Assembly: GCF_002741075.1 (NCBI RefSeq)
Contig: NZ_CP016634.1
Location: 62,001 to 126,000 of the forward strand
Origin: Pseudomonas putida
GTDB taxonomy: Bacteria; Pseudomonadota; Gammaproteobacteria; Pseudomonadales; Pseudomonadaceae
Length of the DNA: 64,000 nucleotides
Reading direction: 5' to 3'
Below are positions 1-8,179 of the stretch, piece after piece. Under the pieces are notes generated by a model that searched no databases, was not told where the DNA came from, and was given only the letters and a program-made list of their open reading frames with translations. Both the position numbers and the translations under genes were made by a program. Positions within the stretch are counted from its first letter, which is position 1; each line of letters starts with the position of its first letter.

Positions 1-1961
1 TTCTGCACTTCAGCAATCAGCTCATCACGAGGCTTCTTCGGGTTAGGCCACTGATCCTGAGGCTTGAGCATGATGTAGGCGTCAGAGGCGTTCGGCGGCA
101 TCGGGTCAGATGCAATTTCTGCGGTACCCGAGCGTGCGAACATCCGCTCAACTTCAGGCACCTGCGCAATCACCGCTTTCTCCAGACGCTGCTGCATCTC
201 GACAGATTGAGTGAGGCTCGTTCCAGGCACACGCATGGCCTGCATCGCAAAGTCACCCTCACTGAGGCTTGGGATGAACTCGCTACCCATACGACTTGCC
301 AGCAAACCACTGAGCACGACCAAGGCTACTGCGGCCGAGAAAGCGATGTTCCGATGTCCCAGCACCCATTGCAGAACCGGTTCATAGCGCAGTCGAGCTG
401 TGCGCATGACCACGCCTTCCTCTTCCTTCACCTTGCCAGTGACGAACATGGCAATAGCTGCAGGAACAAAGGTAACGGACAGGACCATTGCACCCAGCAG
501 CGCCATCACAACGGTGAAGGCCATCGGGTGGAACATTTTGCCTTCGACGCCGGTGAGGGCGAAGATCGGCAGGTACACCACCATGATGATCAGCTGACCG
601 AAGATCAGCGGCCGGCGAGCTTCTCGCGCCGCGGCAAAGACCTCGTGGAAGCGTTCGGTTTTGGTGAGCATGCGGCCATGCTTATGTTGCGCATGAGCCA
701 GTCGACGGATCGCGTTTTCTACAATAACCACGGCACCGTCGACGATGATGCCGAAGTCGAGTGCCCCCAAACTCATTAAGTTGGCACTGACCTTGTTGTT
801 GAACATGCCTGTGAAGGTGAACAGCATGGACAGCGGAATCACCATCGCGGTGATCAGAGCCGCACGGATGTTGCCGAGGAACAGGAACAGAATGGCGATA
901 ACCAGGATCGCGCCTTCCACCAGGTTCTTCTTCACCGTCGCGATGGCTTTTTCAACCAGGTTGGTACGGTCGTAAACAGTCACAGCCACCACGCCCTTTG
1001 GCAGGGTGCGGTTGATGTCCGCCAATTTGGCGGCGACAGCTTGAGATACGGTGCGGCTGTTTTCACCAATCAGCATGAACACGGTACCGAGCACGACTTC
1101 GCGGCCGTTCTCAGTAGCAGCACCTGTACGGAGCTCTTTACCGATGCTGACGTCAGCAACGCTGCTGATGCGAATCGGTGCACCATCCACACTGGTGATC
1201 ACGATGTTGGCGATGTCTTCGATATTGCCTACCTGACCCGGTGCACGGATGAGCAACTGTTCACCATTACGCTCGATGTAGCCGGCACCGACGTTGGCGT
1301 TGTTACTTTCCAACGCTGCGACCAGGTCATTGAGTGTCAGCTTGTAGGTAGCCAGGCGCTTTGGATCCGGCGCAACCAGGAACTGCTTGGCATAACCGCC
1401 GATGGTATTGATCTCGGCCACACCCGGGACGTTACGCAGCTGAGGCTTGATGATCCAGTCCTGGATCACGCGCAGGTCGGTCGGGGTGTACGGCGTACCG
1501 TCCTCTTTGACCGCGCCATCTTCGGCTTCAACAGTCCACAGGAAGATCTCGCCGAGGCCGGTAGATACCGGACCCATGACGGCCTCTACACCTTCTGGCA
1601 GCTGTTCCTTCGCAACCTGCAGCCGCTCGTTGATCAACTGGCGGGCAAAGAAGATGTCAGTGCCATCCTTGAAGATCACGGTGACCTGAGACAGGCCAGA
1701 GCGAGACAGGGAACGGGTCTGCTGAAGGCCCGGGAGACCGGCCATGGCCGTTTCAACTGGAAACGTGATCCGTTGTTCGGTTTCCAAGGGCGAGTAACCA
1801 GGCGCTGCAGTGTTGATCTGCACCTGGACGTTGGTGATATCGGGTACCGCATCGATGGGCAGCTTTTGATAGCTGTAGATACCGATACCCGCCATGATCA
1901 GAACGGCGATCATTACTACGATGCGCTGCTCGATGGCGAATCTGATGATACGTTCAAACAT
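1..1961 (-). CDS. czcA: CzcA-type heavy-metal RND efflux pump (3' end cut by window edge)
   Basis: Inner-membrane proton/metal antiporter of the HME-RND class, the engine of a CzcCBA tripartite pump exporting Zn, Cd or Co. The visible 653 codons start MFERIIRFAIEQR, the usual N-terminal amphipathic segment and TM1, continue through the first periplasmic porter domain and reach past the TM4 motif DFGIIVDGAVVIVEN. That motif carries the acidic residues used for proton relay and is diagnostic of the heavy-metal branch. Family members are about 1,050 residues, so roughly 400 lie outside. It follows czcB by 24 bases on the same strand with an AGGAT ribosome site, so it is the third gene of a czcCBA operon. 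Metal specificity (Zn/Cd/Co versus Cu/Ag) is inferred from the motif and from the His-rich CzcB. Confidence 0.93.
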   Translation of the reverse strand, partial: MFERIIRFAIEQRIVVMIAVLIMAGIGIYSYQKLPIDAVPDITNVQVQINTAAPGYSPLETEQRITFPVETAMAGLPGLQQTRSLSRSGLSQVTVIFKDGTDIFFARQLINERLQVAKEQLPEGVEAVMGPVSTGLGEIFLWTVEAEDGAVKEDGTPYTPTDLRVIQDWIIKPQLRNVPGVAEINTIGGYAKQFLVAPDPKRLATYKLTLNDLVAALESNNANVGAGYIERNGEQLLIRAPGQVGNIEDIANIVITSVDGAPIRISSVADVSIGKELRTGAATENGREVVLGTVFMLIGENSRTVSQAVAAKLADINRTLPKGVVAVTVYDRTNLVEKAIATVKKNLVEGAILVIAILFLFLGNIRAALITAMVIPLSMLFTFTGMFNNKVSANLMSLGALDFGIIVDGAVVIVENAIRRLAHAQHKHGRMLTKTERFHEVFAAAREARRPLIFGQLIIMVVYLPIFALTGVEGKMFHPMAFTVVMALLGAMVLSVTFVPAAIAMFVTGKVKEEEGVVMRTARLRYEPVLQWVLGHRNIAFSAAVALVVLSGLLASRMGSEFIPSLSEGDFAMQAMRVPGTSLTQSVEMQQRLEKAVIAQVPEVERMFARSGTAEIASDPMPPNASDAYIMLKPQDQWPNPKKPRDELIAEVQ

Positions 1962-1985
1962 GAGAAATCATCCTGTCAGTTCGCA

Positions 1986-3236
1986 TCAGTGACCGTGTTC
2001 GGCAGAAGCTTTGCCGAGCTCGGACTTGAGTGTGAAGCTGCCACTGGTTGCTACCTGGGCGCCGGCTTCAATACCGTCGATGATTTCCACGTACCCATTG
2101 TCGCGGCGACCCAGTTTTACCGGGCGGGTGTCAAAGCCATCTGGGGTGCGTACGAATACCGAAGGTTTGTCTTCAACGGTCTGCACAGCGTGCTCAGGGA
2201 CCGCTACGGCAACTCGATCGGTCTGGGAGGTGACCGCAATGTTTACGAACAGGCCTGGACGCCAGGCGCCGTTGGGGTTGGTCAAGGTGACGCGGACAGT
2301 AGCTGCACGGTTTTGCTCGCCCAGCAGGCTGCCGACATAACCCACCTTCCCTTCGACCTCGACGTTCATGTCAGGCGAAGAGACTTTCACTGCACGGCCA
2401 GTCGTGACCTTGCCCAGATCTGTCGGCGGAACTGCGAAGGTCGCCCAGACCTGATTCAGGTCGGAAAGGATGAAGGCGTTGGTCGCCTCGCTGACGACTT
2501 CGCCGACGGTCAGGTGTTTCTCCACTACCACGGCGTCGAAGGGAGCGCGGAGCTCGTAACGATTACCGCCAACGGAGTTAACCGAGGCACCGATTGCGCC
2601 GACCTTCTGCTTGGCGTTGGCCAAGGAGATCTCCGCTTCTTGCAGCGCTTGGCGTGCTTGGAGGTAGTCTTGCTCTGCAGAGATCTTGTCCTGCCACAGT
2701 TGCTTCTCACGTTCGAAGGTCACACGCGCCAGTTCGACGCGACGCTGTGCGGCCTGTTGTTCGCTGCGCAGGTCAGAGATCTGCTGGCTGGCGATTACCG
2801 CGAGGACTTGCCCTTTCTTGACCGTCTCGCCCAGGTTGGCCTGGACAGCCTCAACAACGCCAGGAACACGAGGAACCACGTGGGCAGTACGATCTTCGTC
2901 GAAGCGAATTTCGCCAGGGAAGCTCACGACGGTACCGAGGTCACGAGGCGCTGCAGCTTCCAGGGCAACACCAGCGGCCTTGATCTGTTCAGCGCTGAGC
3001 GTCAGCTTGCCCTCTTCTTCACCGCCCTCTTCGCTGTGGCCTTCTTCACCATGGCCCTCATCACCTTCCTCTTTGGCGGCAGATGCGGCTTTCTTTTCGT
3101 CGCCATGGCCATCGTTAGCGCCATGCTCGGCAGTACTGGCGGCCTGCTGTCCGGAACTGTTGTTCCAGGCAAGGCTGCCAAATCCGAGGGCTGCCACAGC
3201 GGCTACCGCGAGGGCGATCTTGCGTTTGTTATCCAT
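1986..3236 (-). CDS. czcB: CzcB-like periplasmic adaptor (membrane fusion) protein
   Basis: Periplasmic adaptor joining CzcA to the outer-membrane channel CzcC. 416 aa. An N-terminal hydrophobic signal/anchor (about residues 6-25) is followed by a striking low-complexity region (about 35-76) rich in His, Glu, Asp and Gly (GHGEEGHSEEGGEEEG), probably a metal-binding segment. Then come the CzcB-type barrel and lipoyl halves (GEIRFDEDRTAHVVPRVPG, VKKGQVLAVI), an alpha-hairpin (about 160-210) and the beta-barrel/membrane-proximal domains. The start has an AGGAG five bases upstream. It sits between czcC and czcA with short gaps. The acidic-His segment resembles that of known CzcB proteins more than copper CusB proteins, but substrate is inferred. 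Confidence 0.92.
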   Translation of the reverse strand: MDNKRKIALAVAAVAALGFGSLAWNNSSGQQAASTAEHGANDGHGDEKKAASAAKEEGDEGHGEEGHSEEGGEEEGKLTLSAEQIKAAGVALEAAAPRDLGTVVSFPGEIRFDEDRTAHVVPRVPGVVEAVQANLGETVKKGQVLAVIASQQISDLRSEQQAAQRRVELARVTFEREKQLWQDKISAEQDYLQARQALQEAEISLANAKQKVGAIGASVNSVGGNRYELRAPFDAVVVEKHLTVGEVVSEATNAFILSDLNQVWATFAVPPTDLGKVTTGRAVKVSSPDMNVEVEGKVGYVGSLLGEQNRAATVRVTLTNPNGAWRPGLFVNIAVTSQTDRVAVAVPEHAVQTVEDKPSVFVRTPDGFDTRPVKLGRRDNGYVEIIDGIEAGAQVATSGSFTLKSELGKASAEHGH

Positions 3237-3304
3237 TGCTACTCCTGCTGATCGTAGGCACCGGCTTGTTCAAGGCTGTGTGCCGAAGAAAATGTTTGGC
3301 CCGT

Positions 3305-4576
3305 TCAGCGAGTGCCGGCGGTTGAGCCGACTTCGCCATAAACCCTTTCCACCTGCGCACGCGCATTGGTCGCCGCTGCCAACGATTCGAGGTATTGGCC
3401 ACGAGCGACGATCAAGGTGCGCTGGGCATCCAGCACTTCGATGAAACCGAATTTGCCCATCTCGAAGCCGCGGGTTGCGGTCTCTACGGCTTGTTGGGCT
3501 GAAGGCAGAATGGTCTTGTCGTAGGACTCGACCTCCTGCATGGCGGTGGACCATTGGTTCAACGCGGTTTGGGTTTCGGTGCGCAGGCGCAGCTCAACAG
3601 CATTGCGCTGGTCCCGGGCCTGATCTGCACGACGAGAAGCGGAAAGAATGTTGCCCTGGTTACGATCGAACAGCGGCAAAGGCATAGACAGGCCCACAGT
3701 GTTGACCCGCTCGCGCACAGAGCGGTCGTACTGGCTACCTACACTGACAGTAAGGTTCGGGATACGCTGAGCTTTCTCTGAGCCGAGCGAGGCATCGCTC
3801 TTGTCTATCTGCACCACGGCCTGACGCATTTCTGCTGTTTGGTCGAGCTTAGCCAGCAGATCTTCAGTGCGAGGTGGCAAGCCCGGGGAGAGGGTTGGCG
3901 ATTCGAGTCGATCAAACACGGTGACTGAGCTCCCGGTAATTTGAGCGAGCTGTTGGTAAGCGGTCGCTTTTTCCGTTTCTGCACGTCGAACTTGCAGCTG
4001 GGCTTCGGCCAGTTGCACTTGAGCGCGGGTCGCCTCCACTGGGGACGACTTACCTGCGCGAACACGGCCATCGACGATGCGAAGACCGCGCTCAGTCAGT
4101 TCGAGAGATTGCTTGGCCAGGTCGAGACCTGTCTGGGCCCGCAACGCGGCGTAAAAGGCTTGGACGACATCTGCACGCAGGCCGTTAACGCGACGGTCTA
4201 ACTCAAGCTGTGCGGCGGTCTGCCCGTATGTGGCGACGTCAACACGAGCCCCCCGCTTACCGCCCAGCTCAAGGGTCTGGCTGAGAGAGACAGTCGTCTG
4301 GCTGGTGTTACGACGGGTGTCTTCCACGTCATACGAGATTGTGGGGTTGGGGATAAGCCCGGCCTGCTTGCGAGCACCATCAGCGATCCCAATTTCTTGC
4401 CTGGCCGCGGCCAGGTCTGGGTTGGCATCCATGGCCGTCGAAAGCGCCTGGGGCAAGCTGATGCTTTGGGCAAGGGCTGCAGGCGCCATCAACCCAGAGA
4501 TGACTGCACAGAGTGCAGCGATCTTCCAGGGCGAGACGGGGGTCTTGGGTAAGACATTGCGGTTATACCGGGGCAC
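3305..4576 (-). CDS. czcC: CzcC-like outer-membrane efflux channel (TolC family)
   Basis: Outer-membrane factor of the Czc pump, first gene of the operon. From the chosen GTG start the product is 423 aa, with a signal peptide ending near PAALAQS and two OEP repeats (LPQALSTAMDANPDLAAARQEIG; then ERGLRIVDGRVRAGKSSPVEATRAQVQLAEAQLQ, and the second repeat near NQWSTAMQEVESY). A longer in-frame opening reaches an ATG at 4663, but the GTG at 4576 has a GAGGA eight bases upstream and places the signal peptide at the N terminus, so I prefer it. Transcription probably starts in the 4577-4979 region, which holds a candidate regulator box. Confidence 0.9.
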   Translation of the reverse strand: MPRYNRNVLPKTPVSPWKIAALCAVISGLMAPAALAQSISLPQALSTAMDANPDLAAARQEIGIADGARKQAGLIPNPTISYDVEDTRRNTSQTTVSLSQTLELGGKRGARVDVATYGQTAAQLELDRRVNGLRADVVQAFYAALRAQTGLDLAKQSLELTERGLRIVDGRVRAGKSSPVEATRAQVQLAEAQLQVRRAETEKATAYQQLAQITGSSVTVFDRLESPTLSPGLPPRTEDLLAKLDQTAEMRQAVVQIDKSDASLGSEKAQRIPNLTVSVGSQYDRSVRERVNTVGLSMPLPLFDRNQGNILSASRRADQARDQRNAVELRLRTETQTALNQWSTAMQEVESYDKTILPSAQQAVETATRGFEMGKFGFIEVLDAQRTLIVARGQYLESLAAATNARAQVERVYGEVGSTAGTR

Positions 4577-4694
4577 TTTGATGGTCCTCGTGCACAAACT
4601 TCGATAAAGCTTGGCGAGAACGCCGAAACAGCTGCCAAGCCCCACTTGATTAGGTGATGGCACTCTAATGAGCGGTAGCTATCAGAGGGGTGGC

Positions 4695-4716
4695 TAGAAA
4701 ATTACAATTCCGTAAG
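4695..4716 (+). promoter_or_regulatory. Candidate response-regulator box, copy 1 (czcC side)
   Basis: Contains the core AAAATTACAATTCCGTAAG. The inner part TTAC-N6-GTAA is an inverted repeat. It lies about 120 bases upstream of the czcC start. The same AGAAA-TTACAA-TCCGT pattern recurs at 6695-6714. Spaced TTAC/GTAA half-sites resemble boxes bound by CopR/CzcR-type OmpR regulators; the assignment is inference. Confidence 0.5.
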
Positions 4717-4830
4717 AATGTCCTGTAATGCCCGAAAATACTGGGAAACCAAACCCGACACGATGATTTCGTTACAAGCAACGGAGATGGCAAACACGCG
4801 GTGCGAAGGCCCGAACAACAGGTAGATGAC

Positions 4831-4848
4831 GAAATTGTAATTTTCCTA
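4831..4848 (-). promoter_or_regulatory. Candidate response-regulator box, copy 2 (porin side)
   Basis: On the minus strand it reads TAGGAAAATTACAATTTC, sharing 12 contiguous bases (AAAATTACAATT) with copy 1. It lies about 130 bases before the porin start. Orientation is opposite to copy 1, as expected if one regulator serves both divergent promoters. Confidence 0.45.
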
Positions 4849-4979
4849 TCACCCCCCCGTTATCTTCGGCCTGCAAATATGAGCTCGCGCTACGCTAGGC
4901 GCGCCGCCTGGTCAGAACAATTAACGACACCCGCGCCGGTAAACATAATAAAAACTGCCGTGAATCAAAGGAGCATCGG

Positions 4980-6323
4980 ATGAAAATCAAAGTACCACTG
5001 TATTTGGCGGCAGTTTCTGCGCTGTCTGGAAGCTATGCTATTTCGGCACAGGCAGAAGACAAGCCAGAAGGCTTCATTGAAGGCAGCAGCCTTACAGTGC
5101 TGAACCGTAACTTCTACTTCAACCGTGATAACCGCGACAGCACTGCCCCCACTTATAACAGTGGCAAGGGCAACACCAACGGCTACTCCGAAGCCTGGGC
5201 GCACGCGATCATCAGCAAATTCAACTCTGGGTTTACCCAGGGAACCGTTGGCTTTGGCGTTGATGCCTTCGCCATGATCGGCCTCAAGCTCGACACCGGT
5301 GATGGGCGCAACGGCGGCCGTAGCTCCTTCGACGTGCTACCCGTTGATAACAAGGGCGAAGCTCGCGACGAATACACCAAGGTCGGCGGCGCAGCCAAAG
5401 TCCGCTTGTTCGATACCATCGTGAAAGTAGGTGATGTTTTCCCATCGACTCCGGTCGTTGCATCCGGCGACTCTCGCCTGCTGCCAGAAAGCTTCCGCGG
5501 CGTGACCGTTGAGAACACCAGCATCCAAGGCCTCACCCTGCAGGGTGGTCGTCTGCATGCGATGAGCCAGCCGGTCTCAAGCAACCTGAACGACAACTTC
5601 GTGACGTTCTACGGCGGCCCGGTCAACTCGCCATGGATCGGTTACGGTGGCGGTGACTACTCGATCAACGACAACTGGACTGTGAGCGTCTACGCCAGCC
5701 AGCTGAAAGACGTCTGGAATCAGTACTACGCCGGCACCAGCGTGGTTTACCCGCTGAGCGACGATCTGGCGCTGATCGGTGGCTTCAACTACTACAAAGC
5801 CGTAGATGAAGGTAAGAAGCGCCTGGGTGAATTCGACAACAACATCTGGAGTGCCAAGGTCGGCGTGCGTTACGGTGCCCATACCCTAGCCCTGTCGCAC
5901 CAGCGCAACAACGGCGACGACGATTTTGACTACCTGCGTCAGTCGGACTCGATTTTCGTCGACAACTCCATCCAGTACAGCGACTTCAACTCGCCGAAAG
6001 AGCGTTCCTGGATGCTGCGCTATGACCTGAACTTCACCAGCTACGGCATTCCAGGCCTGACGTTCATGACCCGCTACGCCAGAGGCTCGGGCGCGGATTA
6101 CTCGAACGCTAACCAGTTCTACATGCGCACTGATGACAACGGCAACCCGCTCGACAATCAGAAGCGTTGGGAGCGTGACGTCGAAGTCAAATACGTTGTC
6201 CAAACCGGTCCAGCAAAAGATCTGTCCTTCCGGTTGCGCCAGGCAACCACACGTGCCACTGCATTCGAATCGGATCTGGATGAAACCCGTGTGATCATTG
6301 AGTACCCGCTTTCGATTCTGTAA
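4980..6323 (+). CDS. OprD-family outer-membrane porin
   Basis: Substrate-selective trimeric beta-barrel porin. 447 aa with a signal peptide (about 1-25, cleavage near SAQAEDKPEG), then the OprD opening GFIEGSSLTVLNRNFYFNRD and a C terminus ending in a beta-strand (DETRVIIEYPLSIL). Members of this family are about 420-450 residues. Ribosome site AAAGGAG sits directly upstream. It is divergent from czcCBA, and a copy of the shared box lies in its promoter. In P. aeruginosa the metal regulator CzcR also controls an OprD porin, so co-regulation fits, but the substrate cannot be read from sequence. An OpdT-like role is possible. Confidence 0.88.
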   Translation: MKIKVPLYLAAVSALSGSYAISAQAEDKPEGFIEGSSLTVLNRNFYFNRDNRDSTAPTYNSGKGNTNGYSEAWAHAIISKFNSGFTQGTVGFGVDAFAMIGLKLDTGDGRNGGRSSFDVLPVDNKGEARDEYTKVGGAAKVRLFDTIVKVGDVFPSTPVVASGDSRLLPESFRGVTVENTSIQGLTLQGGRLHAMSQPVSSNLNDNFVTFYGGPVNSPWIGYGGGDYSINDNWTVSVYASQLKDVWNQYYAGTSVVYPLSDDLALIGGFNYYKAVDEGKKRLGEFDNNIWSAKVGVRYGAHTLALSHQRNNGDDDFDYLRQSDSIFVDNSIQYSDFNSPKERSWMLRYDLNFTSYGIPGLTFMTRYARGSGADYSNANQFYMRTDDNGNPLDNQKRWERDVEVKYVVQTGPAKDLSFRLRQATTRATAFESDLDETRVIIEYPLSIL

Positions 6324-6333
6324 TTCGCTAACT

Positions 6334-6358
6334 GGACCAGTTATTCATTAACTGGTCC
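6334..6358 (+). terminator. Hairpin after the porin gene
   Basis: A perfect 10-base stem, GGACCAGTTA / TAACTGGTCC with loop TTCAT, starts 11 bases after the porin stop. It lacks a long T run, so it may be a stabilising 3' hairpin or a weak terminator. Confidence 0.6.
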
Positions 6359-6429
6359 TATTAGTAAAACGAGCATTACGAATTCACCTTGAGTGGCTTA
6401 AGTGCTCCTTTGGTAAAAGGTGGATATTT

Positions 6430-6453
6430 GGCGCCCATTGGGCGCCTTTTTTT
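6430..6453 (+). terminator. Rho-independent terminator
   Basis: GGCGCCC-ATT-GGGCGCC followed by seven T. This is the strong intrinsic terminator for the rightward porin transcript. It has no T run on the minus strand. Confidence 0.85.
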
Positions 6454-6455
6454 GC

Positions 6456-6605
6456 CTAAAATTCAAGTAGGCGTTCGATTGTACGCATCGCATGCCGGTG
6501 AAGTTCATGACTACACCAATGACCAGTCTCTTCAATGTGAGCGACCTCGCCGTCATCTGAGCGGAACGAAGCCAGCACAAAGAAGAAAATAACCCAATAC
6601 TTCAT
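6456..6605 (-). CDS. Candidate 49-aa exported His/Cys-rich peptide
   Basis: Unrecognised. The frame opens with an ATG preceded by AGGTGA and encodes a hydrophobic start (MKYWVIFFFVLASF) resembling a signal peptide or TM anchor. A charged tail follows, containing EVAHIEETGHWCSHELHRHAM: five His and one Cys within about 20 residues, a plausible metal ligand set. It is divergent from the interrupted response regulator, and the box at 6695-6714 lies between them. Function is unknown; a periplasmic metal-related peptide is a guess from composition and context. Small size means it could be chance, but start, hydrophobic leader and ribosome site agree. Confidence 0.45.
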   Translation of the reverse strand: MKYWVIFFFVLASFRSDDGEVAHIEETGHWCSHELHRHAMRTIERLLEF

Positions 6606-6811
6606 AAGGTCAAATCACCTGCTGGAGAGAGGGCCCGCAACTGTCAAACCCAAACCGCGACAAGATATACCGCCAGACTATCAACTGTATTACCTAGAAA
6701 TTACAAATCCGTCATTTGAGCCCCGGCACGCTCATTTTGATTTACCATCCCTTTCAATAATGCCGGCGCGCGTGCGCGGTTAATTGCTCAGTGATATCGA
6801 GACAAAATCCC
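6606..6811. promoter_or_regulatory. Divergent promoter region of response regulator and small ORF
   Basis: About 200 AT-rich bases between the small minus-strand ORF and the regulator gene. It contains the third copy of the shared box (listed separately) and no other gene that I can support. Confidence 0.5.
6695..6714 (+). promoter_or_regulatory. Candidate response-regulator box, copy 3 (autoregulatory)
   Basis: Reads TAGAAATTACAAATCCGTCA and matches copy 1 over most of its length (TAGAAA, TTACAA, TCCGT). It lies about 100 bases before the response-regulator start, consistent with autoregulation. Confidence 0.5.
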
Positions 6812-6947
6812 ATGCGAATTCTGGTAATTGAGGATGAAGTAAAAACTGCGGAGTATGTGCGTCAAGGTCTGACGGAATGTGGCTATGTCGTAGATTGCGT
6901 CCACACCGGGTCAGATGGATTATTCTTGGCTAAGCAGCACGAATATG

Positions 6948-6973
6948 TGAATCGCCCCTGGTTTTCTAGACAC
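6948..6973 (+). repeat. Left terminal inverted repeat of the IS
   Basis: 26 bases, matching the reverse complement of 8154-8179 at 24 positions. The orfB stop codon (6966-6968) lies inside it. Confidence 0.93.
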
Positions 6974-7847
6974 TCTCCAAGCTCAGGAAATAGCGTTTCT
7001 CATACTCTACTGGAGACAGCTGCATAGCACTGCTGTGTCGGCGTTTAGGGTTATAGAACATCTCGATGTAATCGAAAATATCACTTCGGGCTTCTTCACG
7101 GGTTGTGTAGATCTTTCGTCGGATTCGCTCTCGCTTCAAAAGCTGGAAAAAGCTCTCGGCTACAGCATTGTCGTGGCAGTTTCCCCGCCGGCTCATGCTG
7201 CTGATTACATTGTTGGCCTTCAAAAAGCTTTTCCAATCCGAGCTACTGAACTGACTGCCTTGATCTGAGTGAATCATAACTTGCTGCTGAGGCTTGCGTC
7301 GCCAAACAGCCATCAACATCGCGTCGATAGCCAGGTCGCTGCACATCCTTGGCTTCATTGACCAACCAATTACTTGGCGTGAGAACAGATCCAGCACTAC
7401 CGCGAGGTAGAGCCACCCTTCATAGGTGCGGATGTAAGTGATATCTGTCACCCAGACCTTGTTCGGCTCACTTACCTTGAACTGCCGCGCGAGGTGGTTG
7501 GGCGAGGCCACTGTTGGTTTTCCACCATAGAACCCTGGACGCCGCCGATAGCCCGTTTGAGAACGCAGCCCCTCCGCCTGCATCAAGCGCCTGACTCGAT
7601 TTCGGCCGCATTCCTCTCCCAGCTCACGCAGGTCATCGTGAATTTTGCGGTAGCCGTATACACCTCCGCTTTCCAGCCAAGCGTGTTTGATCAAGCCAAG
7701 CAGACGTTGATCTTCTTTTGCTCGGGCAGATTGAGGCTCGGCCAGCCAGGCGTAATAGCCGCTGGGGTGCACCTTGAGGGTTTGGCAAAGGCGCCGCACC
7801 GGGTAATCAGTCGAGTGCTTCTTGATGAAGGCGTACTTCAGCCGCAC
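6966..7847 (-). CDS. IS3-family transposase OrfB (DDE integrase domain)
   Basis: Catalytic half of the transposase. Contains the HTH_21-type start (SGYYAWLAEPQSARAKEDQRLL) and the rve integrase core with the DDE triad: D in VTDITYIRTYEGWLYLA, D in IHSDQGSQF and E in NCHDNAVAESFF. The C terminus is NPKRRHSS...LSPVEYE, as in the IS3 subgroup. Probably made only as an OrfAB fusion through frameshifting on the A6G run in the overlap with orfA; the GTG-initiated form given here may also exist. Confidence 0.95.
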   Translation of the reverse strand: MRLKYAFIKKHSTDYPVRRLCQTLKVHPSGYYAWLAEPQSARAKEDQRLLGLIKHAWLESGGVYGYRKIHDDLRELGEECGRNRVRRLMQAEGLRSQTGYRRRPGFYGGKPTVASPNHLARQFKVSEPNKVWVTDITYIRTYEGWLYLAVVLDLFSRQVIGWSMKPRMCSDLAIDAMLMAVWRRKPQQQVMIHSDQGSQFSSSDWKSFLKANNVISSMSRRGNCHDNAVAESFFQLLKRERIRRKIYTTREEARSDIFDYIEMFYNPKRRHSSAMQLSPVEYEKRYFLSLESV

Positions 7848-8116
7848 TCCTTGGCAAAGTACGCGGCGGCCTTTTTTAAGATGTCTCGCTCTTCCGTCAC
7901 GCGCTTGAGTTCAGCGCGTAGCTTGCGCAGTTCGGCCTGCTGATCGTCGTCTTGCTGACGCTGCTCTTGGGGCTTGCTGTAGACCTTGATCCAGGCGTAA
8001 AGACTGTGCACGGACATGCCCAGGCGCTGGGCGACATCGGCGACAGGTTTGCCTTTCTCGGTCACTTGCTTGACCGCTTCGATCTTGAATTCTTCGGGGT
8101 AACGCTGACGACTCAT
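7838..8116 (-). CDS. IS3-family transposase OrfA (HTH protein)
   Basis: 92 aa. HTH_Tnp_1 domain (YPEEFKIEAVKQVTEKGKPVADVAQRLGMSVHSLYAWIK) binds the IS ends. A leucine-zipper-like coiled coil follows (AELRKLRAELKRVTEERDILKKAA), the usual multimerisation segment. It overlaps orfB by 10 bases in the -1 frame. Confidence 0.94.
   Translation of the reverse strand: MSRQRYPEEFKIEAVKQVTEKGKPVADVAQRLGMSVHSLYAWIKVYSKPQEQRQQDDDQQAELRKLRAELKRVTEERDILKKAAAYFAKECG
7871..7877 (-). promoter_or_regulatory. Programmed -1 frameshift slippery site A_AAA_AAG
   Basis: On the minus strand orfA reads TTA AAA AAG GCC, so the heptamer A AAA AAG is in the correct phase. A -1 slip continues as AAA AAA GGC CGC and enters the orfB frame, giving a single OrfAB transposase. 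This is the standard IS3-family arrangement. Confidence 0.85.
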
Positions 8117-8153
8117 GGCACCTCCTATTTGGGCCTCATTATGAGGCTTGGAG

Positions 8154-8179
8154 GTGTCTACGAAACCAGGGGCGATTCA
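8154..8179 (-). repeat. Right terminal inverted repeat of the IS
   Basis: 26 bases upstream of orfA, partner of 6948-6973, followed directly by the ATG target duplication. Confidence 0.93.

Larger units (their letters stand above)
4577..4979. promoter_or_regulatory. Divergent control region between czcC and the OprD-like porin
   Basis: 403 bases without a gene, AT-richer than its flanks. It must carry promoters for czcCBA (leftward) and the porin (rightward). It contains two copies, in opposite orientation, of an AT-rich box with the shared core AAAATTACAATT, listed separately, plus a CTGTAATG at 4723-4730 and a run of seven C at about 4852-4858. A third box copy lies before the response-regulator gene. 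Confidence 0.7.
6948..8179 (-). mobile_element. IS3-family insertion sequence, 1,232 bp, complete
   Basis: Ends are 26-bp inverted repeats starting TGAATCGCCCCTGGTTT and ending TAGACAC, differing at two central bases. They are flanked by a 3-bp target duplication ATG at 6945-6947 and 8180-8182. It contains orfA and orfB in overlapping frames with an A6G slippery site. The element looks intact and probably active or recently inserted, since ends, duplication and frames are all preserved. Confidence 0.95.

Noticed and set aside
1041..3251. A 736-codon plus-strand frame opposite czcA and czcB
   Set aside because: It is antisense to two clear pump genes with conserved motifs, and its translation shows no recognisable domain, only GC-skewed codon patterns.
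4577..4663. ATG start of czcC 29 codons upstream
   Set aside because: It would bury the signal peptide; the GTG with GAGGA fits better.
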